A DNA stretch of 64,000 nucleotides from Histoplasma ohiense (taxonomy: Eukaryota; Ascomycota; Eurotiomycetes; Onygenales; Ajellomycetaceae). Shown here piece after piece: positions 12,851 to 24,651 of the stretch (positions within the stretch are counted from its first letter, which is position 1; each line of letters begins with the position of its first letter). Location: NCBI GenBank assembly GCA_017607445.1, contig JAEVHH010000006.1, positions 2,356,001-2,420,000 of the forward strand, read 5' to 3'. The notes beneath the pieces were generated by a model. The model was not told the origin of the DNA. It saw nothing but the letters and a program-made list of their open reading frames with translations, and did no database searches. The translations under genes were made by a program, and so were the position numbers.

Positions 12851-13242
12851 ATGCTAAAGTCATCACATCCCGTCGCCATATTCTGTTTTCTCCTATGTTT
12901 TTCTGGCGCCTTCGCAGCCCCCTCCCTAGTTATATTTACGGTTACGGTTACGGTCCCTGGCTTACCTACACCACATCAAACGTCACCTGCTATCCCGCTC
13001 TCATATGCTTCCGACAGAGTATTCCAAAATACTATCCTCACTGTCACAAATAGATATAGGCGCGAGCACAACGCCACAGCACTCACATGGAACCGCACTC
13101 TCGAATCGAACTCGAGGCGTTGGGCACGTCAATGTCACTGGGCTCACTCCGTACGTATTTCTTCGGGATGGATTATAGTACCACACATACCTCGTCCCGT
13201 GTTTCGAAATTTCTGCGCATCGATTTGTTCATCTTATTATTT

Positions 13243-13282
<40 letters not shown>

Positions 13283-13737
13283 TTATTTATACAGTACAAT
13301 AGTTTTTCCACATCCAGCTAACAAACACACCCACACAGACTAGCGGCGAAAACCTCGCCATGGGCTATGCGAACGTCACGGCTTCAGTCCAGGGATGGGG
13401 CGATGAACGAACTCATTTCAACTTCAATAAGCCCCATTTCACACATGAGACTGGCCATTTTTCACAGCTGGTCTGGAAGGCCACCAGGACTGTAGGGTGT
13501 GCGAGGTTCTATTGTGGAGATTATAAAAATAGGAGAGATAGTGATGATGCGTATGGATGGTATATTGTTTGTCAATATTTCCCAGTGGGGAACATTATAG
13601 GGAGAAAGTTTTTTGAGCAGAATGTTCAGGATAGGGTCCATGGTGGTGGCATGAAGTTGATGACTGGGGTATATGAGGGATGGGGGTTGGTGGTTACATT
13701 ATTTGCAATGCTTCTGGGGATTTGGGGTCCGGGTTAG
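12851..13737 (+). CDS. Secreted CAP/SCP (PR-1-like) domain protein
   Basis: Two exons, 12851-13150 and 13339-13737, give 232 aa. A signal peptide (MLKSSHPVAIFCFLLCFSGAFA) opens the protein. The CAP fold shows as NRYRREHNATALTWNRTLE, then HETGHFSQLVWKATRTVGCA (CAP1-like GHFSQLVWK) and YGWYIVCQYFPVGN (CAP2). The C-terminus ends in a hydrophobic tail (GLVVTLFAMLLGIWG) after a polar spacer, suggesting a GPI-anchor signal or membrane tail. CAP proteins bind sterols or lipids and are secreted or wall-linked in fungi. An in-frame ATG lies 57 nt upstream (12794), but the later one puts the signal peptide at the N-terminus. The intron carries an (AT)n tract. Confidence 0.85.
13247..13278. repeat. (AT)16 microsatellite in CAP gene intron
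   Basis: A run of about 32 bp of alternating A and T within the 188-nt intron of the CAP-domain gene, 3' of the donor and about 60 nt before the acceptor. Confidence 0.95.
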
Positions 13738-13950
13738 GTTGGTAGGTACTGATAATTTTGCAGGTTGGTTTGTCCTTGCCACATTATACATCATACGTCG
13801 AGGTCGAGTCATGTTCATTTCCACTATATACCCAGGTAATTTTCATTGGGTCCTTTTATGAAGATTAAACTGCAAAACGCCAGGTCTTTTCTCACTTCAA
13901 AGACGCTTGGTTCTATAAAACCTCCCTCCAGATAGCGGGAAATATCGAAT

Positions 13951-15665
13951 TCAATGCCTCCAGATGCGAACCGCCTTATCCCTCCCACCACTGCCCACTT
14001 TCTCTCCATCTGGACTCCAATCAACAGCGTAAACTTCATCTAAGTGACCTGGTAAATCCATGAACAGTTTACCGGTGCGGACATCCCAAACTTTCAGTGT
14101 GGTATCTTTGGAGGATGAAACAAGGAGGCGCGAATCGGCTGAGAAGCAGCATTGATATACAGCGCCCACGTGTCCACGAAGGGAGGATATGAATCTATCG
14201 ACTTTAGTTAGAGAAGTGAATATGATTGTAGCCCCCAAAGGTTGGTTTGTCTGATAGAGATAAAAATTCTAAGTTTCTTTAACCTACTTTCCATCCCGAG
14301 CATTCCACAGCTTAACATGGTTATCGAAGCTGGCAGAGGCAATGTACGCCCCATCTGGAGAAAATGTGACATGATTTACTTCTTTCTGGTGGCCCAACAG
14401 GCGAGCAACGGGCTTATTCGATGTCACGGGGTCCCATAGAAACATTGTAAAATCATCACTGGCGGAGACAAGTCGTTCAGTAATTTTATTATTTACCGTT
14501 GCTGCTTTTTCAAACCGACGCTTGGCGGTTGCGATTTTAGCCTCGTCAGTCTCTGGAACCTTTTCGTTGTGTTCGAAAAAGCAAGTTCGGAGGACAAAGT
14601 CTGTAGATAACGCTAGATGGTTCACGCGGTGTGAGTGCGAGGAGAGTGTCTGGAGCAAGCTGCCGTCTACCGGATTCCAAATTTTAATTGTTTTATCATG
14701 GGACGAGGTGTATATGCGCCCAATCCCGCCCCATCGAACACAGGTGACGGACCCCTTATGGCCAGTGAGCACCGTGTCGATACGCTTCGACACCACATCC
14801 CAAATTCTCACAGTGCTGTCTTTGGAGGCGGATGCCAGTCTTGGAAGCCCCGGCCTTTGTAAATGGTACGGCTCCCATGCCAGGCTCATGATCCATTTCG
14901 TATGTCCCTTCAGCGGTCCACCAAGAGCTTCACCTGTTTTTGGATTCCACAGCCGGACTGTATTATCCATGCTCCCTGTCGCTATTATCTGTTCGTTCGG
15001 CGACCAACTGACGGCGAGAACCCAGCTTTTGTGTCCCTTCAAGGTGTGCAGTGGAGTTCCCGTATCGCAGTCCCATATCCGCGCTGTTGAGTCCCCACTT
15101 CCAGTAACCATGCGTGATGACGAAGCTGGGGAGAATGCTGTCGCTAAAATTGCCTCTCCATGTCCTGATATTGACGCGGAACACCTCGATACAGCTTTTA
15201 CTCGGAAGACGGCCTGCGGGGTATAGTGGAGATGGACAGTATCTTCGGGCGTTTTCAGTCCTGGTTTGAGGAGCGAATGATAGAGGTCTGATAGTATGTC
15301 GACAACCTCTCCATTATCTTCTGTTGAATTATATGCGAATCGATAAGGGACTCTTTCGTCATCATCCTGTTTAGTGGGATAGATTAGCTCCCATTGTTTC
15401 CCTCTATATTTGACATTCCCCTAAAGATGAGCGTACCTACATTGCCTTGTAACGTGTTCACGAGTGTTTCAAGGTTCCTAACAGATGCGTCTGCAATTGG
15501 AACAGATACTGGGGGCCCGGTAACTTTTCCCGTTGTCTGGTCGAAGAATTGTACTCGAATACTGCCTAGGTTAGAAGGGATTGTTTGGATTTCCTGCTGC
15601 AGCCGCGCTTTCTCCGCAGTTTCCCGCTTCTGGCGCTTGCTGGGAGGAGGAAGCACTGTCGCCAT
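13951..15665 (-). CDS. RSA4: Notchless/Rsa4 WD40 60S ribosome assembly factor
   Basis: Three exons, 15665-15441, 15366-14288 and 14194-13951, give 515 aa, the family's usual size. The N-terminal NLE/ubiquitin-like domain contains IRVQFFDQTTGKVTGPPVSV. Eight WD40 repeats follow, many ending in the WD or WN dipeptide (TARIWD, TVRLWN, TVRIWD, TIKIWN, TMFLWD, HVKLWN, TLKVWD, AVRIWR). Rsa4/Nle1 binds pre-60S particles. Its NLE domain is pulled by the AAA+ ATPase Rea1/Midasin to drive late nucleoplasmic maturation. The 3' end is only 213 bp from the convergent CAP gene, so the two 3' UTRs probably meet. The last exon's acceptor is CGATAG; an earlier AG would give an in-frame stop. Confidence 0.95.
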
Positions 15666-15999
15666 AGTGCAGGATTTTAAATATTACTGAAATTGTCGTT
15701 GTGAGAGCTGCCTTGGGGAAAATATTCCAAATTGAGCTTCGAAAAAAAAAATAACTAACTTTGATAAGATGATTAAGCACTGATATGAAAGTAATATCAC
15801 ACTAAGACAAAAATGGAATAGTATATCAACTTTCAACAACCTCCTCTTTTTTTCCAACGACTACATTAAAAAATGTTCGTCACGTATATCCCCAGCAGAC
15901 ATTGAGCGGCAGTGATTAGCGACCATATCTGAGCCAATCCTGTTATGGACCTTGTAGCTGCGTCCAACCACGTCTCTCTGGGATCCCAATTTGTTGAGG
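15666..15999. promoter_or_regulatory. Divergent RSA4-MSH4 promoter region
   Basis: Only 334 bp lie between the start codons of RSA4 (-) and MSH4 (+), so a compact bidirectional promoter is likely. The region is AT-rich with an A-run near 15741-15750 and no obvious coding content. Confidence 0.45.
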
Positions 16000-18900
16000 A
16001 TGCCTTCAACCCGTTTCTCAACCAATACTTCATATTTCCCAAGTGACGGCAATGTCCTTGCTCGACGGCCTACAACAGACCAATCAAGCTCTGGATACCC
16101 TAGGACAGCGAGGCCAACAACAGTAGGAACAAGTGTTTCCTCTCAGGAAATTATTTGTGCCATTAGTGAATCCCGCGGAATATCTCCTACTGTTGGCCTG
16201 GCCTTTGTCAATTTTTCCACATCAGAGGCCGTCTTGTGCCAGATATGTGACAGCCAAACCTACGCCCGAACCATCCATAAATTGGCTGTATTTGATCCAA
16301 CGGAAATTCTCTTTATGAAAACTGCTAGAGAACCACGATCAAAGCTTTATTCCATCGTGGAGGAGAATTTACCTCAATTGACTGTTACTTCCATTGATAG
16401 ACGGCTCTGGGCGGAAAGGGCTGGCCATGAATATGTCGAGCAGCTTGCGTTTAGAGAAGATCTTGAATCTATCAAGATGTCTCTTGAAGGAAACTATTTC
16501 GCGACATGCTGCCTCGCTGCGGTATGTTTGCTGTATTCAAACGTGTCTGATTGGTCTGACTCACTGCTGTTTGTTCTAACATGCTCTGACATGACCATTC
16601 AAGGCACTCACTTATATTAAGACGGAGTTCTCCAAAACCTTTTCTCACCATTCCCTTCGCATCAAATATGAACCGTCTGAGGGTTCAATGTTGATTGATC
16701 TGTCAACAATCGTCTCGTTAGAATTGATCCAAAATCTCCAGAATTCTAAATCTCGGGATTGCCTTTTCGGAGTACTCAACGAAACTCTTACCCCAATGGG
16801 CTCTAGGCTCCTCCGCAGTAATGTTCTGCAACCCTCCACAGAACAGGCCAAGCTTCTAGCTAGGTATAACGCTGTTGAGGAACTTAGCATGAAGGAGGAA
16901 ATGTTTTACTCTGTTCGGCAGGGTTTGTGATCAGGAGTTTCCGACGGCGTACAGTGCTAACATAGTGTTTCCAGCTCTCAAGTCTTTCGTTGATTCGGAC
17001 AAAGTCCTCACCTCTGTTAGTTGCTGTTGTCATAGCGCTGCTTTTTGTCGAAACTAATTATTTTTAGCTCATTGTAATGCCGACGAAAGTAACATTTCAG
17101 CATGCGGAGCAATCAATCAATAACGTCATCATGCTCAAAACCTACGTTAACGCGATTAAACCTATATATCAAGCGTTATCGGGCGCCCAGAGCACCCTTT
17201 TGTTAGCAATCCGCAATGTTCGTTCTATTTTGTCAATGTTTTTCGTGTCGCAGGCTGACGCGATCTAGCTGTGTGCGCCCCAAGAGTACGATACGATCGC
17301 AGAGATGATCAATTCCACACTGAACGAAGATGTTACATATCAATCACGGCCATTAGATTTGCGAAATCAGCGCACCTACGCAGTTAAAGCAAGCTTCCCC
17401 TCGCCTCTGAAACCTTTCAATTAGGATATACTAATCTGTGCAGGCTGGAATTAATACCCTTCTCGACGTTGCAAGACAGACATACAAAGAGGCAAATAAC
17501 GATGTTGTTGAGTTGGCTTCGCGATTAGGAGGTATTTTACAAATAGCAACCCCAATTTTGGTGACCACAACCTAATTCAAATTTAGATGAATACGACTTG
17601 GCCCTTGACTTGAGGTTCGAAACCGGGCGACAGTATTATTTTCGATTATCTGTTTCGATCCTGGACAACAATCCTCTACCCGATGTTTTCATTAATATCT
17701 TCAAGAGGAAAACGTACATCGAGTTTCAAACTCTGGATCTTGTTAAGTTGAACCAAAAAATTACCGATTCTCACAATGAAGTGATCAACATGAGCGATCG
17801 AACAATTCAAGAATTGATAGAGGACATCCGATCACAAATAGCCGGGCTTTTTCGTGTAAGCGAAAGTATCGCCATGCTAGATGTGCTTGTAGCCTTCGCA
17901 CATCTTGTAACTATACAGGATTATGTTCGGCCAGAGCTCACAGATACCTTAGCAATCAAAGCTGGTAGGCACCCTATTCGCGAAAAGATACATTCGGACA
18001 AGTACGTACCCAATGATGCATACGCCACCCAACAATCGCGGTTTCAGATTATCACCGGCTGCAATATGAGCGGAAAAAGCACGTACATTCGATCTCTGGC
18101 TTTAATGACTATCATGGCCCAGATCGGCTGTTTTGTTCCTGCGCAGTATGCGTCGTTCCCAATAGTGCATCAGCTTTTTGCACGAGTATCGACAGACGAC
18201 AATGTCGAAGCCAACGTTTCTACATTTTCCGCCGAGATGCGTGAAATGTCTTTCATTCTTCGCAATATAGAACCAAAGAGCATGGTTATTATCGACGAAC
18301 TTGGTCGCGGTACTAGCACCAATGACGGTCTCTCCATTGCTATCGCGATCGCTGAAGCGCTTATCGAAAGCCACGCGCTAGTGTGGTTCACTACCCATTT
18401 CCATGATCTGGCCAAGATCATGTCAGAGAGGAATGGTGTTGTCAATCTGCACCTTGCCGTCGAGATGTCGCCGTCTACTTCCAAAATGACAATGCTTTAT
18501 AAAATCTCGGACGGATTTGTAAAGGACAAACACTATGGTCTCTTCCTCGCGAAACTTCTCCCGTTCCCCCAGCCGATGCTGCACAAGGCTCAAGAGGTTT
18601 CAGAAGCACTGAGTTTGAAAATCGAAAATCAACGGAAACGCTCGAAAACCCTCGCCATTGCGAAACGGAGAAAGCTCATTCTAAATCTTAAAGAGCAACT
18701 GCTGCAAGCTAGAGAGGGGGCGTTAAAGGGTGAGCCACTCAGAATCTGGCTGAGGAAATTACAGTATGAATTCACGTTGCGAATGGTAGCACTCGATGCG
18801 GAAGTTGACATGGCAGATGATGATCTTATGGATGTGGATGAAAGTCGGAGTATACAACCGTCAGTGTCTTTTGACCTTGATCCCGAAGCGATTCTTCCAA

Positions 18901-19013
18901 CAGAATCTAAGCCCATGACTAATGTTACGACCCCATCTGCCCGACCGTCTCATTTTTCATCACAGCTAGAGAAATCTCCTTCAATTCCATGGTCTCCATC
19001 CGTCATGGAATGA
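16000..19013 (+). CDS. MSH4: Msh4, meiosis-specific MutS homologue
   Basis: Seven exons: 16000-16521, 16604-16922, 16975-17015, 17068-17217, 17269-17388, 17444-17531 and 17587-19013, giving 888 aa. The MutS core, lever and clamp domains precede a C-terminal ATPase. Walker A GCNMSGKST is at about 571-579. Walker B plus signature VIIDELGRGTST has Asp650-Glu651. The proline of the usual GPNMSGKST is cysteine here. Msh4-Msh5 stabilises Holliday-junction intermediates and promotes crossovers. The MutS I mismatch-reading domain is absent, as usual for Msh4. Exon 3 is only 41 nt. Intron 5 best fits a GC..AG intron with TACTAAT at 17429-17435. The C-terminus is extended and Ser/Pro-rich. The start ATG is the first in frame, but the extreme N-terminus is uncertain. 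Confidence 0.93.
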
Positions 19014-20292
19014 TACTCCGCTGCCTCCGAGGAACTAGCACCGTCATCTTTTATAAAATTATCAAGGATTTATACTCGAAGAGTGTGGAAGATCAAGAGT
19101 GTGGAAGATCCCTCCATTTCTAATAGTGTGATTTAACATGTCTTTATAAGATTATGCTCTTCATTTATTAATTTTCTATCACCCTTACAATTATCAGGTA
19201 ATGACGCAGCCCTCCTGCATATACACGTTATTAATTTGTTCTACAATTATGAGATATATGCATTCATTATATTTTTATTTTAGCGGCCCCATATACCCTA
19301 TTCGTTTACGTTAATTAGCTGTTTATTTCTACGATAATCATAATCGTATATGTGGCAACATGTCGATTCAATTCTCACTTATGCGTTGTCGTTGATCAGC
19401 ATGTATATACATAATAGCTATATGATATCTTCTCTATAAATCATAACCCATCCACTCTCCAGCCCTCGGCCCCGTACATTGCCATTGTCCTATTTTATAG
19501 GGACATAGAAACATTCGTTCATGCTAGGGGGCGTATTGACATTACATCCGCCCAAAATAGTGATGCAAGTGGAGGCGAACGAAATGCGCCGCGGCACAGA
19601 AAGGAACATCCCTCTCCTGCTGGCCGGGGTTGGCTTGACACCTTTTTTTTTTTCGTCTCTGTTTGAGCGCGGGTTAAAAACAAATATACTTGCGATGATG
19701 GCATGATTGCTTACATTGTGGTAAATAAATGAAACTGACAATGGCTGCTACTCACCTTTGTCTAAGTAGAATATCGCCTGTCGTTGTGAAAAGCGTGGCA
19801 ACGAGTTCAGAGGTAATTGTGTTTTTGTCTCCTTTCAAATAGTTATTCCATAAGGATGGAGGTGGAAGGCGGCAACAGTATCTCGCCATCGGTCCTCAAG
19901 GACTCTAAAAGTCAAATGGCTGCCTCAGCTCATTTTTGTTTACAAGTTCTGGGGTGTATTCTCCATCTATGTATTTAAAAACTAAGGTATTGAACCGTAG
20001 TAGAGTCGAGATCCACAGAACTTCAGCTTATATTGGATTGGTACAACATTACGGAGAGATGAATATAAAACATGCAGCCCGTACACGCACACGCACACTG
20101 CCATTCTCTTCGCCAAAATAAAGATACAGATCAAGAATTGTTTCCGATTATGTAAAGATCGACCGGGGATGGACACATCCCCAGGTGCTATATAAATTCC
20201 GAAGCAAAATCAAGCTTGGAAGCGATCAACGGGAAGAATATTGTTGTCCCCCACATCTCAGCTCGCCGTTGTGCATACCAGGGCTCATTCTC
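19014..20292. other. Convergent spacer between MSH4 and HEL2
   Basis: About 1.3 kb of mostly AT-rich sequence between two convergent genes. A short direct repeat (gaagatcaagagtgtgga type) lies around 19078-19108. No frame shows family features. It should contain both 3' UTRs. Confidence 0.55.
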
Positions 20293-22940
20293 CTACCCAA
20301 AATGATATAGCACTTGCTTCCCTTTCTTCCCTTTTCCCTTCTTGCCACCTCCTTCCCCACCATCACCCGTTTCTCCTTCACTTACAGCCTCAGCAGGAGT
20401 AGGATTAACCCCTCCCCTGCCCCATGGAGAAGGTGCCGCATTGCCTGACGGTGTACCCCCCCATCGAACCGTACCACGCGTCAGTCCCGCCATGAGGGTG
20501 TTGGGTTTCGGAGCGGCAGGGAGCGCTGGAAAGGCGTCCGCGTTAGTGCCTCGTGTGAAGGGAGCTGCGGTCGTAGCAGATTTGGGACCACTTGATACAG
20601 ACGGGCGGGAAGGGGCCGGTGAACTCCCTGCTGAACGAGATGGAGGGGTAACAGTCGACCAAGGTGATGCTGATGTACGTGCGTTCCTACCGCCAGTGGA
20701 TCCACCAAGGGGCGGAAATGGATTACTGCTGGTGCTGATGCCGTTTGATGTTCCTAAGAGGCTTCCGCTGCGCCCGACAGCCGAGCGCGAGGATTGCGCC
20801 GTCGACGACTTTAGGCGTAGCACGCGTTTTCCACCGCCGCTGGTACTTGGACTGGTATTTGATAGTACCCCGTTGGGCCCGGGTAGGGCGGGGTAGTCTT
20901 CATTTATGGCGCGCCAGTCATTCCAAGCTTTGAGAAGGGCAGTGCGTTTTGAGTTGTCATCGTAGAGTTCGGCAATCTCCTTTATGAGAGTGCCTAGTTC
21001 GCTAGATGAAGAGTCGAAAAGTGAGAAGAAGGATTCTATCAGGTAGGGGGCGTTGATAGCACCAGTGCGGTAGGCAGACACTTTATTACGGAATTCGGAT
21101 ACTTTGAGTGGGTCGTTTCGCAGGAGAGATGTCGCACGAGCCATCACAGCGCCATGTGCAATTTTGCGGGCTTGTTCTTGGGGAGTAGAGGGTGTCGCAT
21201 TGGGGCGGCCAAGGTCTAGCGCTTCGAAAGAGGGAGGAAGAGTCGCTGGGGTAGAGGAGGGCGGGGGAGCAGCTGATTGAGGTGGCACGCGAACTGTCTG
21301 AGCCCCGCTGGGTGTGAGCTGGCCGCCGAATGTCCTGCTAGTGACAGATTGAGCGCTTTGGATGGCGATTTGTCTTTGGTAAGCCAGCTCGTCCCGTCTC
21401 AAAGGTTGCGCGCTGGATACAGGGAGAGTTTCTGCATTAGGATCACGTCCCCTTCCTGCACCTCTTCCCTCTCTTCCACCCCGCTGTGGTTGGTAGGGAG
21501 TTCTGTAGTCGAAAGTGGATAAATCAACTGTTCTTGCATCTCTCCTTGCATCCTTGGAGAGCCCGGCTGGATGGCACTCTAGTTGGTGGGCTTTTAAATC
21601 CAATTGTGATTCAAAGACTACAAACTTCTTCTCCAAGCACTCCTTGTCAAGGCAGAGGAAGTGGTCCTTGCTGAAATGGTCCTCGAGGGAATTGTAGTTG
21701 ATATAATACTGGTGCTGTCGTGATCCATTGCGCCGGTCACAGATATGGCATCGCTCATGCTTATCTCGACAGTGCGTGTAAAGTTCATCATCACCATAGA
21801 ACCTCTGTCGGCAAAATCCGCACTCTGGATGACCTTTGAAACCGCTTTGATCAATAGCGCCAGGGTTATCGTCTCCGTATTTCTCATGTTTCCGCAGTTG
21901 GGTCATCGAAAAGAGCTCATGTTCATGAGTAAACACCTTCTTATTTCGAGTACATAAATCACTATTTTCCCGTTAGCAACGACATTAAAATCATTGAAAG
22001 GTAACCAATCGAGCAGAGTGAAACCTGTGCATACCACATAACCTTGTGATGCTGGCTCTTTACATGGCGATGTAGGTCTGGCCATCCCAGACATGCGACA
22101 TCGCACTCGGTATCCGGGCAGTTATACCTCAGGAGCAAAACCGTGTCTTCAAAAATATCGTTTGTTTCATATTTAATTCCCAAGTTGTCGTCCGTACGGA
22201 TGAAGTCATTGTCTCTGAAATCTTCGAATTTCTTTACCAGATCATCGGTAAAAATTACGAACGGCCACTCAGTCTATTCAACATGTGACGTAACAGATGG
22301 AAGCAGCTGTACGTTAGCACTCAGCATTCCCTAATTTTCGCAATTGATTCTCAAAAGACAGAGGAAATTGAACGATGTAAAAACATACCCGACAGTGCGC
22401 GCAAGCCTTAGTTTTATACAGGGCCCTCAATCGCAACGCACAAATATGGCATGTCCGATGGTTACAAGGCGCAACGGCAGTATGGTCGATACTCGACGCA
22501 CAGATAAAGCACACTTCGCCGGTATCCGCCTCCTCATCCATCGCGGCAGCTGCAGTCACAGCCGCGCCCTCGCCCTCAGTACGTTTGGCATCTCCGGCCA
22601 GGCGATCACCGGAGGTGCCTCCACTCCGAGGGGTTGAGCCGGGTGGTTCGCCGTAGTCCCCATCTGTGAATTGGCCCGACCGAATCATAGAGTGACTTTC
22701 CGATTGTGGTCTTGTTTGCCTTCTTCCATCCGGTGCCCCCTCTCGTGCACCCCGCGAACCTCTGCCTCCTCCGCCTCTGCCGCCTCTGCCGCCTCTACCG
22801 CCGCTCTTTTCGCGGCGCTGATGGGTATCTGTACGCACGTTGGCTGATGCGCCGCCACGTTGTCTCCGATTGCCTCTGGTAGGGTTCTGGTCCCGTTGTG
22901 GAGGAGAAGTATGGGGAGTATTACGGGATATCTCAGCCAT
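20293..22940 (-). CDS. HEL2: Hel2/ZNF598-type RING E3 ubiquitin ligase
   Basis: Three exons, 22940-22389, 22273-22035 and 21961-20293, give 819 aa. An Arg/Gly-rich N-terminus (RGG-like runs) precedes a RING at about 144-184 (CFIC...CNHRTCHICAL...CAHCR). Downstream is FVIFTDD and a series of C2H2-like zinc fingers (CPDTECD...HRHVKSQHH, CGFCRQRFYGDDELYTHCRDKH, CHICDRR). The C-terminal half is low-complexity, Ser/Pro/Gly-rich, ending in a Gly/Lys tail. Hel2/ZNF598 senses collided ribosomes and ubiquitinates 40S proteins such as uS10, starting ribosome-associated quality control. The second intron (22034-21962) interrupts a Cys codon of a zinc finger, and splicing restores it (VMCDLC). Confidence 0.93.
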
Positions 22941-23519
22941 ATTTAGTAATCGAGATTGTTGTTCAATTCACTTGGAAATGAGGGAAATTTCTGCAGGCGC
23001 TTGTTTGCGGAGAACACTTTGGTGGTTTGTGGCTCTCGATAATGAAAAAGGGACACCGGCCACAGAATCCGAATTAGAGCAATCAGAACCGGAGCGGGAA
23101 GGAAATTAACGCAACAGCAGGCGGAGAGCAGAATGGTGTTGGCTATATATATATCTACAGGTGGGAAGTTTGCGGCTGTTGAAGAGAAACCGGGAGGATG
23201 GATTGTGTAATAATACAGAAGAGACGTAACTAATTAGTTAACTAACGTCACAGTTATTACTCATCCATTCTCTCAGCCTCTACAACCCCAGGCATCAGGC
23301 ATCAGCATCAGCATCAGCAACACCAACGCTTCAAGTTGAGAACACAGCGGAACGGTGGCTGGCCGCTTGATATCGAGAGATCAGATATCTGAGTCATTGG
23401 GGTGTCCAGTCTAAGATGCAGCGCGGCGTTACGCCAAGTAAAAGAGTCACAAAAACATGATTTCCGCGCGATCAACCAACCAACCCAGCTCAACCCCCAC
23501 TCACTAATTATTCTTCGCT
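22941..23519. other. Intergenic spacer upstream of HEL2
   Basis: Holds the HEL2 promoter and leader and the 3' flank of the next minus-strand gene. A short CATCAG repeat occurs near 23288-23318 and a (TA)n-like run near 23145-23155. No coding signal. Confidence 0.5.
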
Positions 23520-23980
23520 TTATTCTCTTTCGCCCTCCTTTACCAGCTCTAGCAACCTCACCGTTTTCTGACTGTCCAAAAACTCCACAGTCTTCACAAG
23601 CTTTTCCCCCGTCTCGTCCATCCACAACAGAAACACCAATTCCCCTTCTAATGCCCACTCCGCCTCAGATAGCCCCTCAACCTTCAACTCCTCACGGAAT
23701 ATCGCCCGGCTTGTCGCCCACACAGTGACTTGATCACTGCTCTCACTCTCAACGTACTCTTTGGCTGTTACTGGGAGACCGCTCATGATGGCACGGATGC
23801 CGGAAATGTGTTGGATTAACCCCTTTTTGTCGAATGGGCCCGGTGGATTCATTGACGCTGGCGCGAACTGATATACGAAGTTCTCTGCCAGGATGGCTTC
23901 CAGCGTTTCTGTGGAAATCGTGCTGAAGTTGGCGATGAATTTTTGTTGGCCGTTTCGAGACGCTTGGATGGGGATGCCAT
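23520..23980 (-). pseudogene. NTF2/SnoaL-like protein gene with frameshift near start
   Basis: A clean frame from about 23944 down to 23520 encodes an NTF2-fold protein of about 150 aa (FIANFSTISTETLEAILAEN, NPPGPFDKKGLIQHI, KTVEFLDS). Fungal members have unassigned roles and no catalytic residues I can vouch for. The frame has no usable ATG at its 5' end. A well-placed ATG (23978-23980, context cagccATGGC) starts MASPSKRLETANK in a different frame. The two frames meet at an A5 run on the coding strand (T5 at 23940-23944). One more A would join them into a continuous protein with family-like N-terminal spacing. Either this is a real 1-nt deletion or a homopolymer error in the assembly. An alternative is an upstream exon spliced at the CCCCAG near 24016, but the extension that gives has no ATG either. 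Confidence 0.6.
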
Positions 23981-24651
23981 GGCTGCGCCTGCTGTTGGTC
24001 GTGATGCTGTTGATCTGGGGTAGAGGAGAGGGTGACGTGAGGTCCCGTAGGTAACTATGTATTGGCTTGGTAAATGTTTAAGAAGAAGACTATTATCTCA
24101 AATATCTTCTCCCGAATGACCTTTTATACGATGTCCCAGAGGCGGGGTAATCTGATACATGCCATAGTTTGCACAGGATTTCATGGCTGGGATCTTCATT
24201 CTTGTCCCCTTCTCTGACAAGGGTTCTTAGTCTACTCTGCGGGTTCACCAAGGCGTAAGCAACCTGAGATTCGGAAGTCGTCAACATCTGGATCATTAAT
24301 ACTCGGAAATATTCCAGTAGACTGCAGCAAGAGAGGCCAGGTCGACCTTTTATGTGGTAAGGTGAGATAATTCTTGGGTTGTTTCTCTTGACGGCCGAAG
24401 TCATTCATATTGGAAAGTGTAAGTTCTAATTCCGATTACGATTTATGGGTATATACATAAAAAGATCAACTTCCCAGATAGCCAGCCAATAAGCTCAATA
24501 AATCTCACACCAATAACCCTGATCACTTACTCCCCCATGGTATATATATAAATAGGAGAAAATAGAAAAAAAGAAAAAAAAGTAATAGTGAAAGGCTAGT
24601 CCCGTACTCCTTCCCGTACAAATTTTTTCAATACCTGTAGATTAATGGAAT
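23981..24651. other. Intergenic spacer
   Basis: About 0.7 kb containing the promoter of the NTF2-like gene and the 3' UTR of the CSC1-like gene, with an A/T-rich tract at 24535-24590. The minus frame at 24093-24404 has no family features and is not called. Confidence 0.5.

Noticed and set aside
20342..20896. 184-codon plus frame opposite HEL2
   Set aside because: Antisense shadow of the Pro/Gly/Ser-rich C-terminus of HEL2.
24093..24404. 103-codon minus frame
   Set aside because: No family features, short, and lies in the promoter region of the NTF2-like gene.
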